A stretch of DNA of 64,000 nt from Cristatella mucedo. Its lineage: Eukaryota > Bryozoa > Phylactolaemata > Cristatellidae. The notes beneath the pieces were generated by a model. That model ran no database searches and had not been told where the DNA came from. It saw only the letters and a program-made list of their open reading frames with translations. Shown piece by piece: positions 20,301 to 34,258 of this stretch (positions are counted from its first letter, which is position 1; every line of letters begins with the position of its first letter). The translations under genes were made by a program, and so were the position numbers. The stretch spans positions 4,412,501 through 4,476,500 of the forward strand of contig WPIO01000022.1 of the NCBI GenBank assembly GCA_009760855.2, given 5' to 3'.

Positions 20301-23300
20301 CATGCTGAGGGTAGCATTTTGTATAACGGCGCCGTGTAACGGTGCTGCAGGTTTATGCATCTCCATCGAAAATACGGGAGTATATCTACAACACGTACCG
20401 TCAGCTATTCAGCTATGCTGTCGTGGTTGGATTGCAATGGGTGCCCGAGTCACCGGTCGGTGCAGACACGGATGCCAGCAAACGGATGTCATCAGACACG
20501 GATGCCAGCAAAAGCCGGGTGCCGTGTGTGAAGTACAAGTTTCCTGCTCAGGTAACCAAAAATCACTTAGCAGAATTCTAACGAGAGGCACTAGAGCGAT
20601 ACCACGCAACGAGTGCCTTTGCCACTGTCCTAGTCTGGTACAGTCACTGAATTGCAAGATTGCACCGACTGTGTGATTGCATTAGTGTTGTCACTTACAA
20701 ATACGACCCTGCTGTGTGTGTGAGTCCATTTTACTAATGCTATCAGCAGGCCAGTGTGGCATTGAGGTTGGGAGCTGCTGTGCCTTGCATTGCAGCAGTA
20801 TATCTGCAGCTTATGGCACATCATGACATTTCCTGCTGTGTGCTGTGCTGCCTGTGGGCCATCGTCCTGCCAATGTCTACAGGGCTTTCACCCAGTTACC
20901 GAGATATGATCGAATTTGCAATTAATCAGTTCAGTCCCCCTTAGGTTCAGTTTGTTTGAAACTCCGTGCTGTCAAGTATTCCTTAATTCTGTGTGACTGC
21001 TAGACCGTTGTCATGCCAGCTTGATATAGCAGATCTTGAGGTCTCTCACGTGTGTGCTTGGACGATGCAGAGATTAAGGCAACCACTGGCTCTGCCAGCT
21101 TCTTCTGTGTCACTTCTGTACATACTGCGATCACTCTGCTACTAGCCACACGTGTGCATCGTTTGGTGTATCTTTTGCTTAGACGCATTCAATGGCCTTT
21201 GCTGCTGGCTCGTGGAAGTGCTTGCTCGGGGGGGGGGCAGTGTAGGATTATCTGATGCAAGGCTCGAACTAGCGACCGGGATAAAGTCAAGTGTGAGCAC
21301 CTAGCCGCAGTAGCGGCTAGGTGCTCACACTTGACCTCCAATGTCGTGGGGTCACCATGCCGATTACCTTGTTGTCTACTTCTTACAGTACGTAGGTAGG
21401 CGCAGATTCGATCAGAGCCTGCTCCTGCTGCTCGGCCACAGCATGCATTTCCTTCGTTTGGAAGAAACGCTTGGCCAGCCGGCGCCATCGGCCTATGGCG
21501 CCATCGGCCGCTGTATATCTCTCGGATGCTGGATAGGAAGAGACAGGGCTGCGTGGCCTTGGGCTGCGTGTTGCTTGCACTGGAGGAGGACGGCGCTGCT
21601 GCTGCTGCTGCGTTGCACTGCACCAAACTGCCTGCAAATCAAAGCTTGTAGCAGCTTCAGCAGCAATAGCTCAAACCAGAACGGCCGTTCTGTCCGTGCG
21701 TAGCAGCGATCGTTTGCCTTGGCCAAAAACTTGGAACTTGGCTGCCAAGAACGGTAAGCCTACCCTGGCAGGTCGCGGTGCTGGCAAAAAAAGGCCCACG
21801 GGCGGTGTCGACACGGCTTGGGAGTTATCCCGAATGTGCTGCTGCTGCTGGGCCTTTTACGTGCCCGAAGGTTTTCGTACTTGTGCAGCAGCAGCAGCAG
21901 GCAGTTGTGCACTGACTAAGCTAGCTTGCGCACTTTTTATTAAATTGGAATCTGCACAGCTCCAAAAGTACGTTCCTCGCTTGCTGGTTTTTATTAGGTA
22001 TGTTCTTTCTTGCCTTAATTAACTAGCACATGTTCATGATCCAAGACGAACCGCTGTCTTTGCTGTTACGGTTGGTCCATGTATTGTAGGAATTCCTGGC
22101 ATAATTTAGCCAATTTGGAAAAGCCGATGCCGAATTATCGGCATCGGCTTTTTCAGCTGAGGAGGTTGCAGTTAGTAAAATTCTACTCGTTGCTTTAGGT
22201 CGACGTGGAGTCACTGAGCGTGCCACTCTTCTGTTTCCCTGACGTTGATAGCTGGAAAGACAGAAATATGCAGCACGTGTGAGTACATGCATTGCAGCAG
22301 TCTTTGCGTCTTGGTATTTCGGCGAATATTCTGAATAAATCTCCCGCATGCCCGCACACTTGCGGCCCAATCGTTCAGTGTTAGTATGGACACATGCTGC
22401 TGCTGCTGCTGCTGTGCAACTTCATCGAAATGGACCGCACACGGACCCACCCACGTTGTCGACCAAGTACCGTGGTGTCTATGTTAAATTGTTCGATTAT
22501 ATAACGCCCATATCAGCTCTGTGGCATGTGCTACTATCACAAAGCAGTCAAAGTGCAACCATTATTAGCATGCCAGTCGCGAGGCCAAACCGGAATACGG
22601 ATGGGAGCGATGAACTTGCACCAACTACGCTCACAGTCGTAAGTGTTTACGTCTGAAGCTAAACAATACCCGGCAGTTTACGACCTCCGAAAAGAAGAAG
22701 ATGCTGTGAGTCCTAAATTAAAATCAGATTCCACCGAGGTAGCACGAGATATTCTGAAAATAATTTTATTCCCATGGGAGTTGGGTTTTGAGACTATTCT
22801 ATTGGGGGCATAACAGTCATCCGTGGTTAGCATCCGACCAGCTTACCTGAATTCAGCTGCATCCGCCCAGCAGTCTGCCAAAAAACCCAGTATAGACGGC
22901 AAACGGTAGTGATTAGCATTCGTTCAGTTTGGGCAAACACCCAGATTTGGGCTAACACCCGATGACAGCCGTATTGGTATTCCCATCAGCGTTTCAAAGC
23001 CGTCAGCTTTTTGTTGTCGCGGAACCTTTCTTTTTTAAGCACTTCGATCTAACGAGCCAGCATTCTCCAAATGCTAGGGTTCACCTGAAACCGACCGGAG
23101 CCAGTTGAGTTACCAGTCGACCTTTACTTATCGGGGAACTCCACGGCTTGGCTCCTTCGTTCCTAGCTGAACTGCTGCATCAGTTTCAGCCTGTTCGCGC
23201 CCTCAGGTCCTGTGTGGACAATTAATTAGCTGTCCCATTCCTCCGCTTAAAGACAGTTGGCGACAGAAGCTTTAGCTCTGCAGGTCCTAGACTGTGGAAC

Positions 23301-26300
23301 TCGCTTCCACAATTCTTACGCAACGACAACTACTCTCCTACTGCCGACTGTGGCACATCCTTTCCAGCGGTCCTGAGCTGCTACTTCTATGCTACTCACT
23401 ACCTCAACTGCTCTCCTGACTCTGCTATGCTTCCCACTTTCTCTTTGTTTCGTGAGACGAAGTCGGTTGGCTACCGAATGCGTACCGAAAGCCACTTAGG
23501 CTGTGATTGCGCTATACAAAACTCTCCTGTGTAACACCCACATGGTCCTTATGACTTTGTGGAGTTACAGATGGAGATACATTGATACATACATAAGGTA
23601 TTATTTTTAGACTGCTAAGCAAGATTAATTCTATACCTTGTTATAAATCTTTTTTTACTACTTCGGTAGAGTTGAAGTGTTATGTTACCAAACATCGTTT
23701 TTCATCTGATTTATCAGCCTTTACTCGAGGGATTGGCTCAAACTATCGAATGCTTACTGAGAAGACAGTAACACGAAGTTCACTTCATGTCTGCAAGTTC
23801 TAGACGTAGCAGTGTTTTAGTGCTACATAGGTTCAGATCGCTCTTCAAAGTTTGCTGTTTTTTAAAAATTCGTCAAATTGTTGGTTATTTCTGCCTTCAT
23901 TACATATCTCTGACAAGGCACAGAATTCAAAATCGAGCTGTAAGTGAGCTTGAAATATGGATAGCAAACCTACCAAAACCATGTTTATAATGAGAGGTGT
24001 TGTAGTAATAATAGTAATGTAAAAGTAATAATAAATCTGTATAGTACCATCAGAGTACTGAACAAAATACTCTCCATTGTTGCTTGCATACCTCACCCAC
24101 AATATAGGACCTAAGCTTCAAATTAGACTGTCGTTCTACATTCACCACTAGAACAGGCACCACACAAGCAGTATCAGCTGAGTACATTTCGAGTTTCCAT
24201 GGTGAATCGTGTGTACAAAATGACTGTATAACATATAGAGTTGGAGCAAAAACTTGCTTTACTTCTTATACTAACGATTTAGGAAAATAAGCAACTATTT
24301 AGAGGCAGCATCCGTATACGTTTTGTTAGCACCATTTGAGCTGCACCATCCTCTGAAGCCTAAGGAGCAGCGAGGTGCTATAGCCCTCTTACCCTTGTTT
24401 AAGTAGACATGGACAATCACTGATCCAGAATATTTTTTATCTTCTAGTGGTTTCTGTTCTAATGTTGTATCGATTATTAGAGAGAGCTAAACTTTGTTAG
24501 TGTTAGCAGTCGTTACTTCGTGCAGAGACCGAATTCCTGGTTCACTTTTGTCATAGCTTTGAAACGAGTTTTCTGGTGTTACTTTCTCATTTTAAGGCCT
24601 TTTTACGTTTGGGAAAGTATATGGAAAATAGCTGACTAGGAATGGATAAATTGTCATGGCCACAAGTTTATGCCTATATTTACCCTCAGGTATTATACAA
24701 TTCGTATCTATTGATTCCCATGCCATTTTCATTAAGTGGACATTAGCTGCCTCAGTTCTTCTTGATTAGTTGGCTGAATTCTATACCAGATTCGGCTGAA
24801 GAAAACGGGCTGATATGTCGACGGTCGGTGTGACAGATTAGGCGCTGGAGTGGTTTAATAATAATAATAATAATAATAATAATATTGCACTTGATAAAGC
24901 GCCCTCAGAGAACTTAATCTCTTTCTAGGAGCTTTACATTTGCTGCAAAGTGATACGCAACAGAATAGTAAGTAAAATCATGCTTGAAAAACAAACAAAA
25001 TGAATAACATGGTTAGGGGTTACATGCACTGGGTCAGCATGCAAATGTGGTTAGTGGCAGCATGAACAGTGTCAGCACGCATAAGCACATCGAGGACGAA
25101 TCACAAGGACCCACTAAATGCTGTCCTAAATAGGTATGTTTTTAAGTTTCTTTTAAATGTGGTCAGGTCAGGGGATGTTCTGATGCAGGTCGGGAGGGAG
25201 TTCCAGGCTGTGGGAGCATACGAGCTAAATGCACGGTCTCCAAAGGATTTAAGGTTTGTACGAGGTATTTCTAGACTGTTGGATTCCGAAAAGCGAGTGG
25301 TACGATGCTTTGCCTGATGGGGTAGTATATCTGAAACTAATACTAACACTAATAATACTAATCATTATAATACCGAGGCATCTGTATAAAAAGAAGAAAA
25401 GAAAACTGAAAGAGAACTAAATCTCTTTCTAGGTACTTGACTCATGTTGGATAGGAAGCATGCCAAATGGTTAGTGGCTGGCAAGACCCGCAAGTCGCAT
25501 CGTCAAGTGTGCCATCTCGTGTGACACTTGGGTCTCATTCAGCAGACCCATCCATCTCGTGATGTGTTCCTCAGGTGTGCATTATTCCCCAACTGTATGT
25601 GTGCAGGGCCCCATCGAGATGGTGACTCGAGTTTGCAGCATAGGCTCTTCTGTGCCCATGACTCCGAGCTTTGCAGACCAGCTGCGATTCGTCTGCAATC
25701 GTTTGAAAAAGTAAATGCTTGTCTTACAGCCACTGTGTCATTGATGTGAGCCAAATTCTTTGAGCTAAGCTATTCAATCGAACTGCCTCTCATTGGAAAG
25801 GCTGTTCGTGTAGCTGGATTCTGGGACCTTGAGTTTTTTTTGCTGTTTCGGCAGTGAGACAATTACTCTTGTCAGCTTACAGGCTGCTTTGTCATTGTCG
25901 ACGACTGAGTGAATTTTAATGCATCTATTCGGACGAGTGGCCGTGCATCTCGTTAGCACTCTCTGTAATTGCAGATGGCCATACCATTTTCTACTAGCTC
26001 AGTGGCTCTCTCTATTCTCCGCTGCTGCTGCTGCTGCTGACGTAGCTGATGCTGACGTAACAGTCGTGGCAGTGCTACCAGCAAATGCCGGCCAGGCTCT
26101 ATAGTTTTTATTCGCAAATTTGGTCTCTAGATTGGTCTGCAAGTTAAAAGAGTTCGACTGGACGTCTCTTTGCTACTAGAGCAGTGGTTACCGATCAAAC
26201 TACGGGCGTAAGCCACTGTTCTTGCGCTGACTACAGATGGCCAGTCATGTCTTCGTTTCTCTCTACCTAGCTGCTCTGCAATGGCCGTGCTGGCCTTCTC

Positions 26301-29300
26301 TTGAATTCAGCTTCTCGGAAATAATTTAAATTAGCCATCCCTCGGTTTTGCTTAAGGGTAAATGTCAAGAAAATACTTAGAAGATTGATTCAACAACCAA
26401 ATAGCTTGTTAGGGTACACATTTCCAACGTGAGTTCGGCTCTGGTTTTACACTGCTGCAGTAGTTTGCTTCTGATTTCGGTTGGGTAAGTTTTCACATAC
26501 ATGCCATCAAACGTCCTTGAACTTTATGTTCTGCAATTATGAACATGTACAGCAAACATATCCCACCGAAATCAGAAATGAACTGCTGTAGTGATGTAGA
26601 AGGAGGGCTGAACTCACACTGGAAATTTTATGCTGATCCGTGCAATATTGGCCGAGTTATGTAATTTATGTGGCACAAAGCTACACTATCAATGAAGCTG
26701 TTTGAAAGTCACAAGCATGTACCTCGATGTAATAAGGTTAAACACGTTAGGACACAAGTTGCATACGATGCTGAGATCAGTAAATTTATTATTTGCACGT
26801 ATGTTGCTTCCAGCTTACTTCCGGATGAAACATATGTGTCCTAATCGTTTTTGTAATGCTTTCCTTCTATATGGAAAACGTCACATCTCATTTCCAACAT
26901 GCTTGTCTTTTAAAGGATACCCTAAATCACTATTTGATTTTTTGACCAATCATCTCAGTACATTTTTTACCTTTACCCCTACGGACGTTGGCTGTTGGCT
27001 GTGGCTCTTGCTTTGTAGGTGCCAGACTGCTGCTGAGCTCGCTTGCACAGGTCTGGTGCACACACTGCGCTTGCTCTCAGTTTTCCGGAAGCAATGTCTT
27101 GACAAGATGAAGACTCTTAGCAAGGCGGAAGTCAGCTTATATACTTTTTAGTGTAGCATAGCAACCGGTATTAACTTAAGAAGATGCAAGTCGTGCTGCG
27201 GTGCTCCGGGTTGGCAGCTGCAGCCTATGCAGTGCATTTATCCATGTTTTTGAACACTACCGAGTTCAGGAACTTCTTGCATAGATACCCAGATTCGGGA
27301 TTACTCTTAGCACCGGTACATGCAGGGTGAATGGATATTCCCCCCCCCCCGAATTCCTCTCCCCCACCCCCCCCCCCGACATCCCCCCTGGGGTAGGATA
27401 TTCCCCCCCTGGGGTTTAGGGTTTTAGGGTTTAGGGTTTATATACCTATATGTACTAGTATGCGTTGTGCAGAGTACCGTGATTGTTTGCACCTTCTTAT
27501 TGCTCGTTTTTCGTCATTGATCTGATTGGCCTGTCAGTAGTTCATTGAGCAAAACCTCAAAGTACAGTTTCTGTGATTAGACTACTCAAATGGACTGTGT
27601 AGTGTAAACGCCAACCAGTGAATATGTCATATGGAATTAAAAAACGTCCAATTATACTGAGTTGATTTTATTTGAATAGAGCGTGAACTTCATTTGATTA
27701 TATATATATATATGTATATATCTGTAATCTTAGTTATACATTCATCAACATAGGGGAAATGTCGGGGGAAATCTCCTAGGGTCCACCAGGGGGGGGAATG
27801 TCGGAAGGGGGAAAGCCCTACATTCACATGCAGTATAGTAAACTGCTACTCATTTTGCTAACTCATCATGCGTCCGGAAAGGCCAGATGTTGCTGGATCA
27901 GAGGTTGCTACAGTTTGTTGCTAACATTGTAGCTAGAGCGGGTGGCTGTCTGCTGGATGGTTCAGTTATGCGTGAGCACCTCGCAAGCCTCCCCTCTGCA
28001 TGCCGTGCATAGCACAGCACATGGCAAAACAGCCCGATGGCAAAGAGTGCAGTAGCAAGCAAGACGTACTATGGCAGTCTTACCCCCATGCTCGACGTCC
28101 ACGCGAGCTCGCAGGAGATGTAGCAGGAGATGTTTTTGTCAGATTCCCCCTCCTCCACCGAGAGACTGCCGGGTGATGAACTGGCAATGCCTCTGAATGG
28201 GGCGATCACACACAGGGCTTGACTTGCCAAGGGCGATCGCTGCCGGCTCTGCCAGCAGCGATCGCCACCGGATGTCTCCCATCATTTTGGTGCTTTCTGT
28301 GCCGTTCGTGGTGCCGTCGAACCGCGATTGCATCTCGTCGACATCGACGTTGGGAGCACGTGTCTGAGCCTCTCGGCGCAAACGCCGACGCATTTCCCTG
28401 TCGTTTTAGTGAGACTTACTCGTTTGTGCTGACCGGCTCTGATGGGTCACGGCTGTACGGCTACTGCAAACGCTACACGGTATGCCGTTGCTGCTGCCTC
28501 TGAAGCCTCTCGGCCAGCCTGTCTCCGGGCCCCGCTAGCTGCGCAGCACCGATCGACGCCTGCTGCGCAACCGCCTCGTTCTTGCCGCATCCTCTGGAGT
28601 CTGCGTTTGCATCCATGCTGTCTCTACCTGGCTGCGTTGGGTTGTGCTGAGTTGAGCTGGTTTGTGCAGCTCCGCCAGCCAGCGGTGAGCAGTGGGCCTT
28701 CGGCTGTAGCCGTGTCTTGGGCGATGCCGTACGACAGATGGAGGATGAGTTAAACAGTGAGCTTTATTTCATTTTATTTTATTATTTTATTCAAACGAGG
28801 AGCACTCGTAGGAGCAGCAGGGTGCTGTAGCTGCTAGGCTAGTGCTAGTGCTACTAGTGCTACTGCTAGTGCTAGGCTTGAGCAGTGTGGGGTGGAAGGG
28901 GGCAGCAGTAGCACGTGCAGCCGACTGAGGCTGCAGTCCAGCTGAAGTAGGTGTCCGCTTGCCACGTTCGCTTGTTCTCGCCGAGCTTACGACGACGCTG
29001 CTGCATCGATCGGTGCGTGGATCTGGCGTGCCTCGGCTGATGGCCTGATCTCCTGCTGCCGCGTGCTTTGCAGCTCACGCAAATCATCGACGGGCAGCAG
29101 ACGGCAAAACCGGAGGTCATCTGCATCACGAGTCCCCTGAGCGCTGCCACGTTTTTCTCCAAGGTGCGCCAATCGGGGCTGCACATGCCCGTGTCTTGTA
29201 GCTACCGGTGCCTTCCTTGCGCCGCTAGCTGGCGACGCTGTGGCTGCGGACGCCACGGCCGAGCTGGCGCTCGCACAGCGAGCCCACGCCCCACAGCTTG

Positions 29301-29719
29301 CTTGCTGTGAGAGCGCCCCACAGCGTGCTCGTTACCTGCAGAGTGTGTGCCGCTCGCTGCAGATACTCGACGAGTTCGTCCATCGAAGGAAGGCGTCGCC
29401 GCAGAGGGCCGAGGAGTTCTTAGAGGCAGCCTACGGGAAACTGCTACCCTGGCCTGGCGGCTCCATCAGCATCCGCGCGATGGTAGGAGCCTCGCGTGCA
29501 CGCATGCCTGGCTGCAGCCAGCTTGCTCGCGCTTGTTCACTGGCACTTTCATCGGCGGCTGCGGCAGCACCAGCGGCTCGTGCGAGTGGCTGGACCGACT
29601 TTGCAGGTGTCGCTTGCAGCCCATCCTTGGATATGCCGTTATGGTGGCCAGGTATCGTGAAAGAGCGAGCAAGGACGAACGTCCCTCGAGGCTCTCTCTT
29701 TCTTTCTCTCTTTCTCTTG

Positions 29720-29754
<35 letters not shown>

Positions 29755-29834
29755 CTCTCGCTCTTTTGTGCGCTCTTTCTCTCTTTATCTCTCTCTTGTG
29801 CTCTCTCTCTCTCGCTCTCTCTTGGTCTCTCTCG

Positions 29835-29889
<55 letters not shown>

Positions 29890-29930
29890 TCCCTCTTGCT
29901 CTCTCTTGGTCTCTCTCACTCTCTCTCTCA

Positions 29931-29989
<59 letters not shown>

Positions 29990-30000
29990 TCTCTCTTTCA

Positions 30001-30074
<74 letters not shown>

Positions 30075-30306
30075 CCCCCCTATAGGGTCTTACCCGATAC
30101 GCGGAGAGCGCATGCTGTGCAGGCTTTCGAGCTCGCATGCTGTAGGATTTTGGCAGGCGTAGATATGGGGAGCACCTGCCAATGAGATGGGAAGGCAGGT
30201 GCTGGCAGAGCAGAGCAGAACATGGTCATGCAGACAGCCTCCGCTTGCTTGCTCCGGAGCTTGCGCCTACAGTAGCAGCAGCAGCCATAGCACTGGCATT
30301 TTGCTC

Positions 30307-30337
<31 letters not shown>

Positions 30338-33300
30338 AAAGACTGGCTTGCACTTTACTGTGGCCGTGGCGCCGGCGTCCCACCGGAGCGAGCAGCAGTG
30401 CTCCTGCATGGCAATTGCTGCGTTTGTTGGTAGCACGTGGCCAGACTCAAGCTACCCGTGGAGTCGAGCCGAAGACTCGGGCTGCATTAGGCAGCGATGC
30501 GGCAAAGGCTTGGCCCTAGTTGGAAAACGACGGGAGCATGGATGTGGTCGTTTGAGAGCACTCCTACAGTAGGCATGCCGCGTGCTCCACCATGCTCGGG
30601 CATAGGCTGCAAACCTAAGCGAGGCTCATTGCTTGCTGTGGCTGGCCTCGGGCGTGCAGCAGCAGTCAGTCCATCTGAGGCTTCCTGCCCTTTGGCGCCA
30701 ACCCTAGCGCCGCCGGGTCAGTGCGGCTGTAGCTTCAAAAGAGTGGCAGTGACCGTGTCAGCAGTCGCAATTAGTGACGACCGCATTTTTGCAGGACGAC
30801 TCGGAGCAGTCGGAGGTGGTCACATTTGCTCGCCCCGTTGACTCGCGCGTTGAGGATGCCTCGTGCAGCTGCCTGCTGCAAGCTCTCTCGGCTCGTCAGA
30901 TTGTGTCCATCTTTGCTGCCATCTTGAACGAGCGCAAGGTGGTGCTGTGCGCCGAGAAGCCCAGGTAGCGACTCTCACTTCTGTGCGAGGCACCTTTGGG
31001 CGCACGCACGCGTCCAGTGGTGTGGTTGCAGTCGCAGCGGTGACAACGAAGTTGTTTGCAGTGGCTGCGGCCTTCGTGGGCCCTGGCATGCCTGTCAATG
31101 GGCGAGGTGTGCGTGACCAACCCCGGTCACATGACTATGCTGCTGCTGCTGCGAATGATGCTACTGCTGCTGCTGACGCCGGTGCTGAGGCTGTTCGCCC
31201 AGCTGCCCGGCGGCTCCTTTTAGTCTTGGCACTTGCCGCTTCTCAACGCCTCTGCACCTTCGCAACTTCGCAACGCCTCTGCACCTGGCTGCCGCGGCAG
31301 GCGTCACGCTCACGAGCAGAGCGGCCGCTTGCGTTGGTTGCAGCACGCTCTCGCCGTGCGTCGGCGCCTTCGTCTCGCTGCTCTACCCGTTCTCGTGGCA
31401 GCACACGCTCGTGCCCGTCCTGCCCCCGGCACTCGTCGATGTCGTCTGCTCGCCGACGCCGTTCGTGGTGGGTGTGCTGACGTCGTGCTTGCAACAGCTC
31501 GGCGACCTCGACACCGATGAGGTGAGCCTGCACGGGCAAGCGCGGCAGCACTGCCCGCCGCCGCCTCTGCCGTCGGTTCGACGCTGAGCATCACGCTGCT
31601 GGCCGGCGTGCAGCAGGCGATCGCTTGCCGACTGCAAGGCTCACTAGTGAGCTGTTGGCACGTCAATCAGTCGAGTGGCAGGCTTGTCATCCAGCACAGG
31701 TGACTATAGCCGGTCTGTCTGCTGTCCCTGCTCAGGTGCTCGTCGTGAACTTGGACACTCAGAAAGTCGTCTCAGCCGTTGGTGACGAGCATTCCATCTT
31801 GCCGAAGAAGCTGTTCAAGGCCTTGCAGTCGGCATTGGACATGTCAAAATCCGGTGAGCCTCATAGCCGTCATTCGCTGTCATAGACGTCCAACGGACCG
31901 CTGGACTGTTCTTACTTGCTACTAGCTTAGCCCGGTTAGAAGGCAGGCCGGTTGCCTTTGTCACAGCAGGCACATCTTAGGCAGATGTCCGCCACTTCCG
32001 GGGTATTTACAGCAGCGGCTGGCCTCATCTTCGCTGTTTCTGCTATGCAAGCGGTTCACTTTCGAAGAGAAGCACGGCCCACTTCGAATGGACCGTGCTC
32101 ATCGCGTTCGCTTATAATTACTCAGGGCATTAAAATCAAGTATCCCCACGTTGCCAGTGGCGTGGTGGTTGGGGGCTGAGCCTCTTGTGTCAACCTACCG
32201 GTTTTTTGTTATTTATGCGTATTTGCCTCATATCGACATCACGACATCCCCTGGCTTGACCACATTTAAAAAGAAATTAAAAACGCACCTATTTATGACA
32301 GCATTTAGCGGGTCCCTGTGATTCGTCCTTTATGTGCTTATGCGTGCTGACATTGTGCATGCTGCCACTAACCACATTTGCATGCTGACCCTGTGTGCAT
32401 GTCACCCATAACCATGCTGTTCATGTTGTTTATCAAGCATGATATTACTCACCGTTCGATCGCGTTTCCATTTGTAGCAAATGTAAAGCGCCTAGAAAGA
32501 GATTGAGTTCTCTGAGGGCGCTTTATCGAGTGCATTATTATTATTATTATATCCTGTCGCGTTAAGTTGCGATCTGCCCACTTTTCTCTCTTCTCACTTT
32601 TCTTTTTTCCTAATAATAAGCCTTTGGGAAAGCGAGCCTAGTTAAAAAATACATACTTCATCTGCATAGTGCCCTAAGAGAACTAAATCTCATTCAGATT
32701 CTTCACATAAGCCGCGGGGCTCGGGTCCACGACCTCGGCCATCAAATACATTCACATTGACCTCAGTTGGGGCATGAGCACCTTAACCATTGGGCCAAAC
32801 CAGTCCGGCGATTCCTTTTGCGATATAGCTTGGTGACATGGTGCCGATGGATGCTGCATAAGCTGTTGTCGCACTCTCATTTCTCTAGAGATGACGTCGA
32901 TTTGAGTGCCATCGTTCTGGCAGCTGTAGTCTCGCTGCAATCATGCAAGCAATCGGCCAGCTGTCTCGTCGGTACGGCGTGCAGTTATGCACCAGCAGCT
33001 AGCCTCGTCGGTAGTTATATTTAAATGCGGAAATGTCAATGTTTCGAAGTTTATCATGTCTCTTTTGTGTCTGGATGAAGGATGTCGGCAGCATGCTGTC
33101 GGTCTGGCTTGAGTTATTATCAGCTTGAGTGTGTGAGTGTTTTGCAACCCCTGGACTGCTGCGTCTGCCGGGCAGCACGTGATTGGCAATGCGTGGGGGG
33201 ATGCGGGGCTGGAGAGGGAGGGAGGGAGGGAGGAGAAGGCCTGGCATAAAGTTTAGGCTGGCTACGGGGGGGGGGGGTGGGCACTGCATTTTTGCTCCTC

Positions 33301-34188
33301 GAGTTGAATGGAGGCGCTTTTCAGCAGTTGAATGCTGTGCCCAGCTGACCTTTCCGGCTGTGCCGTGGCCGGCTGCGTGTGAGAGCCCAACACGGGAGCA
33401 AGCAAAGCAGCAACAGCAGGTAGATAGAGGTACAGTGTCAGCTATGGCCCCTACAAGTGACTATGGCCTGCAAGTCGCGTGGGCTAAATGCGATCGGTTG
33501 CAGTTTCATATGTGACTCTCGTGTCTTCTACTAATTTCGTTATTTGGCTTAGGATGAGTGTTTCTTAATGTGTCGAGTTGCTCTGCAATTATATGCAGCA
33601 GCAGTGACAGTTACAACCGCTCGCAGTGTCCCCCAGCAAGCGGTGCCCTTGCACTGCAGGTGGGGCTTATGGATATTGTCAGATCAGTTACACAAGAGTT
33701 GGCCTGCGTGTCACGCTTCCGGTGTCCGCTACTATCTGCTGTGCTTATGGGTCGCGTTGGTAGACGGCTGCACTCATAACCTGGGTTATGCGTGCATAAC
33801 ATAATGCGCGAACTTTCGACCAGCCGCCGTGGTCTCACTTGGGTTGAATATAAATCCTTTATATAAATTCTTAAGTAAATCACAGTCTGTACAAGGTGAG
33901 TTGGTAGAAAGTCACTATGGTTCGTAGCCCAGCCGCTCACACTTCACCAAACAGGTCGTTGATTCGAATTATCTGTCAAGTAATTGTTTATTGTTCACCT
34001 CAGCCTTTCTAGCCCACGGGTCTATGCCTAGCCACGAGCTGCTTGGACGTAAATACCCCAGGTCTTGGATTCGAGTTTTGTCGTGAGTAACTCGGTAATA
34101 CTTGCTGCAAGCTGGCGAAAGTTGCTAAAGTTCCTCTACCAATTTTGGACGTGAGACTGCTGTTGAATCAGCGTTTACTTGTGCTTTA

Positions 34189-34258
<70 letters not shown>

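Noticed and set aside
26702-27151. 149-codon + strand frame in DENND2 intron 5
   Set aside because: It lies in a dispersed repeat whose second copy (34.7 kb) does not keep the frame, and it has no recognisable domain.
27326-27825. Assignment of the C-rich-ended element to hAT transposons
   Set aside because: The 8-bp flanking repeat is suggestive, but copy 2 has an 11-bp imperfect one. The terminal sequences do not clearly match hAT ends, and ACATGCAG partly overlaps the inverted end, so the boundary is ambiguous.
29240-30185. Long Ser/Leu-rich and Arg/Glu-rich frames on both strands
   Set aside because: They are generated by the CT-rich tract. Only the small part at 29342-29482 is a real exon. 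The same applies to frames over the arrays at 6.9, 11.8, 17.3, 35.7, 45.5 and 54.0 kb.
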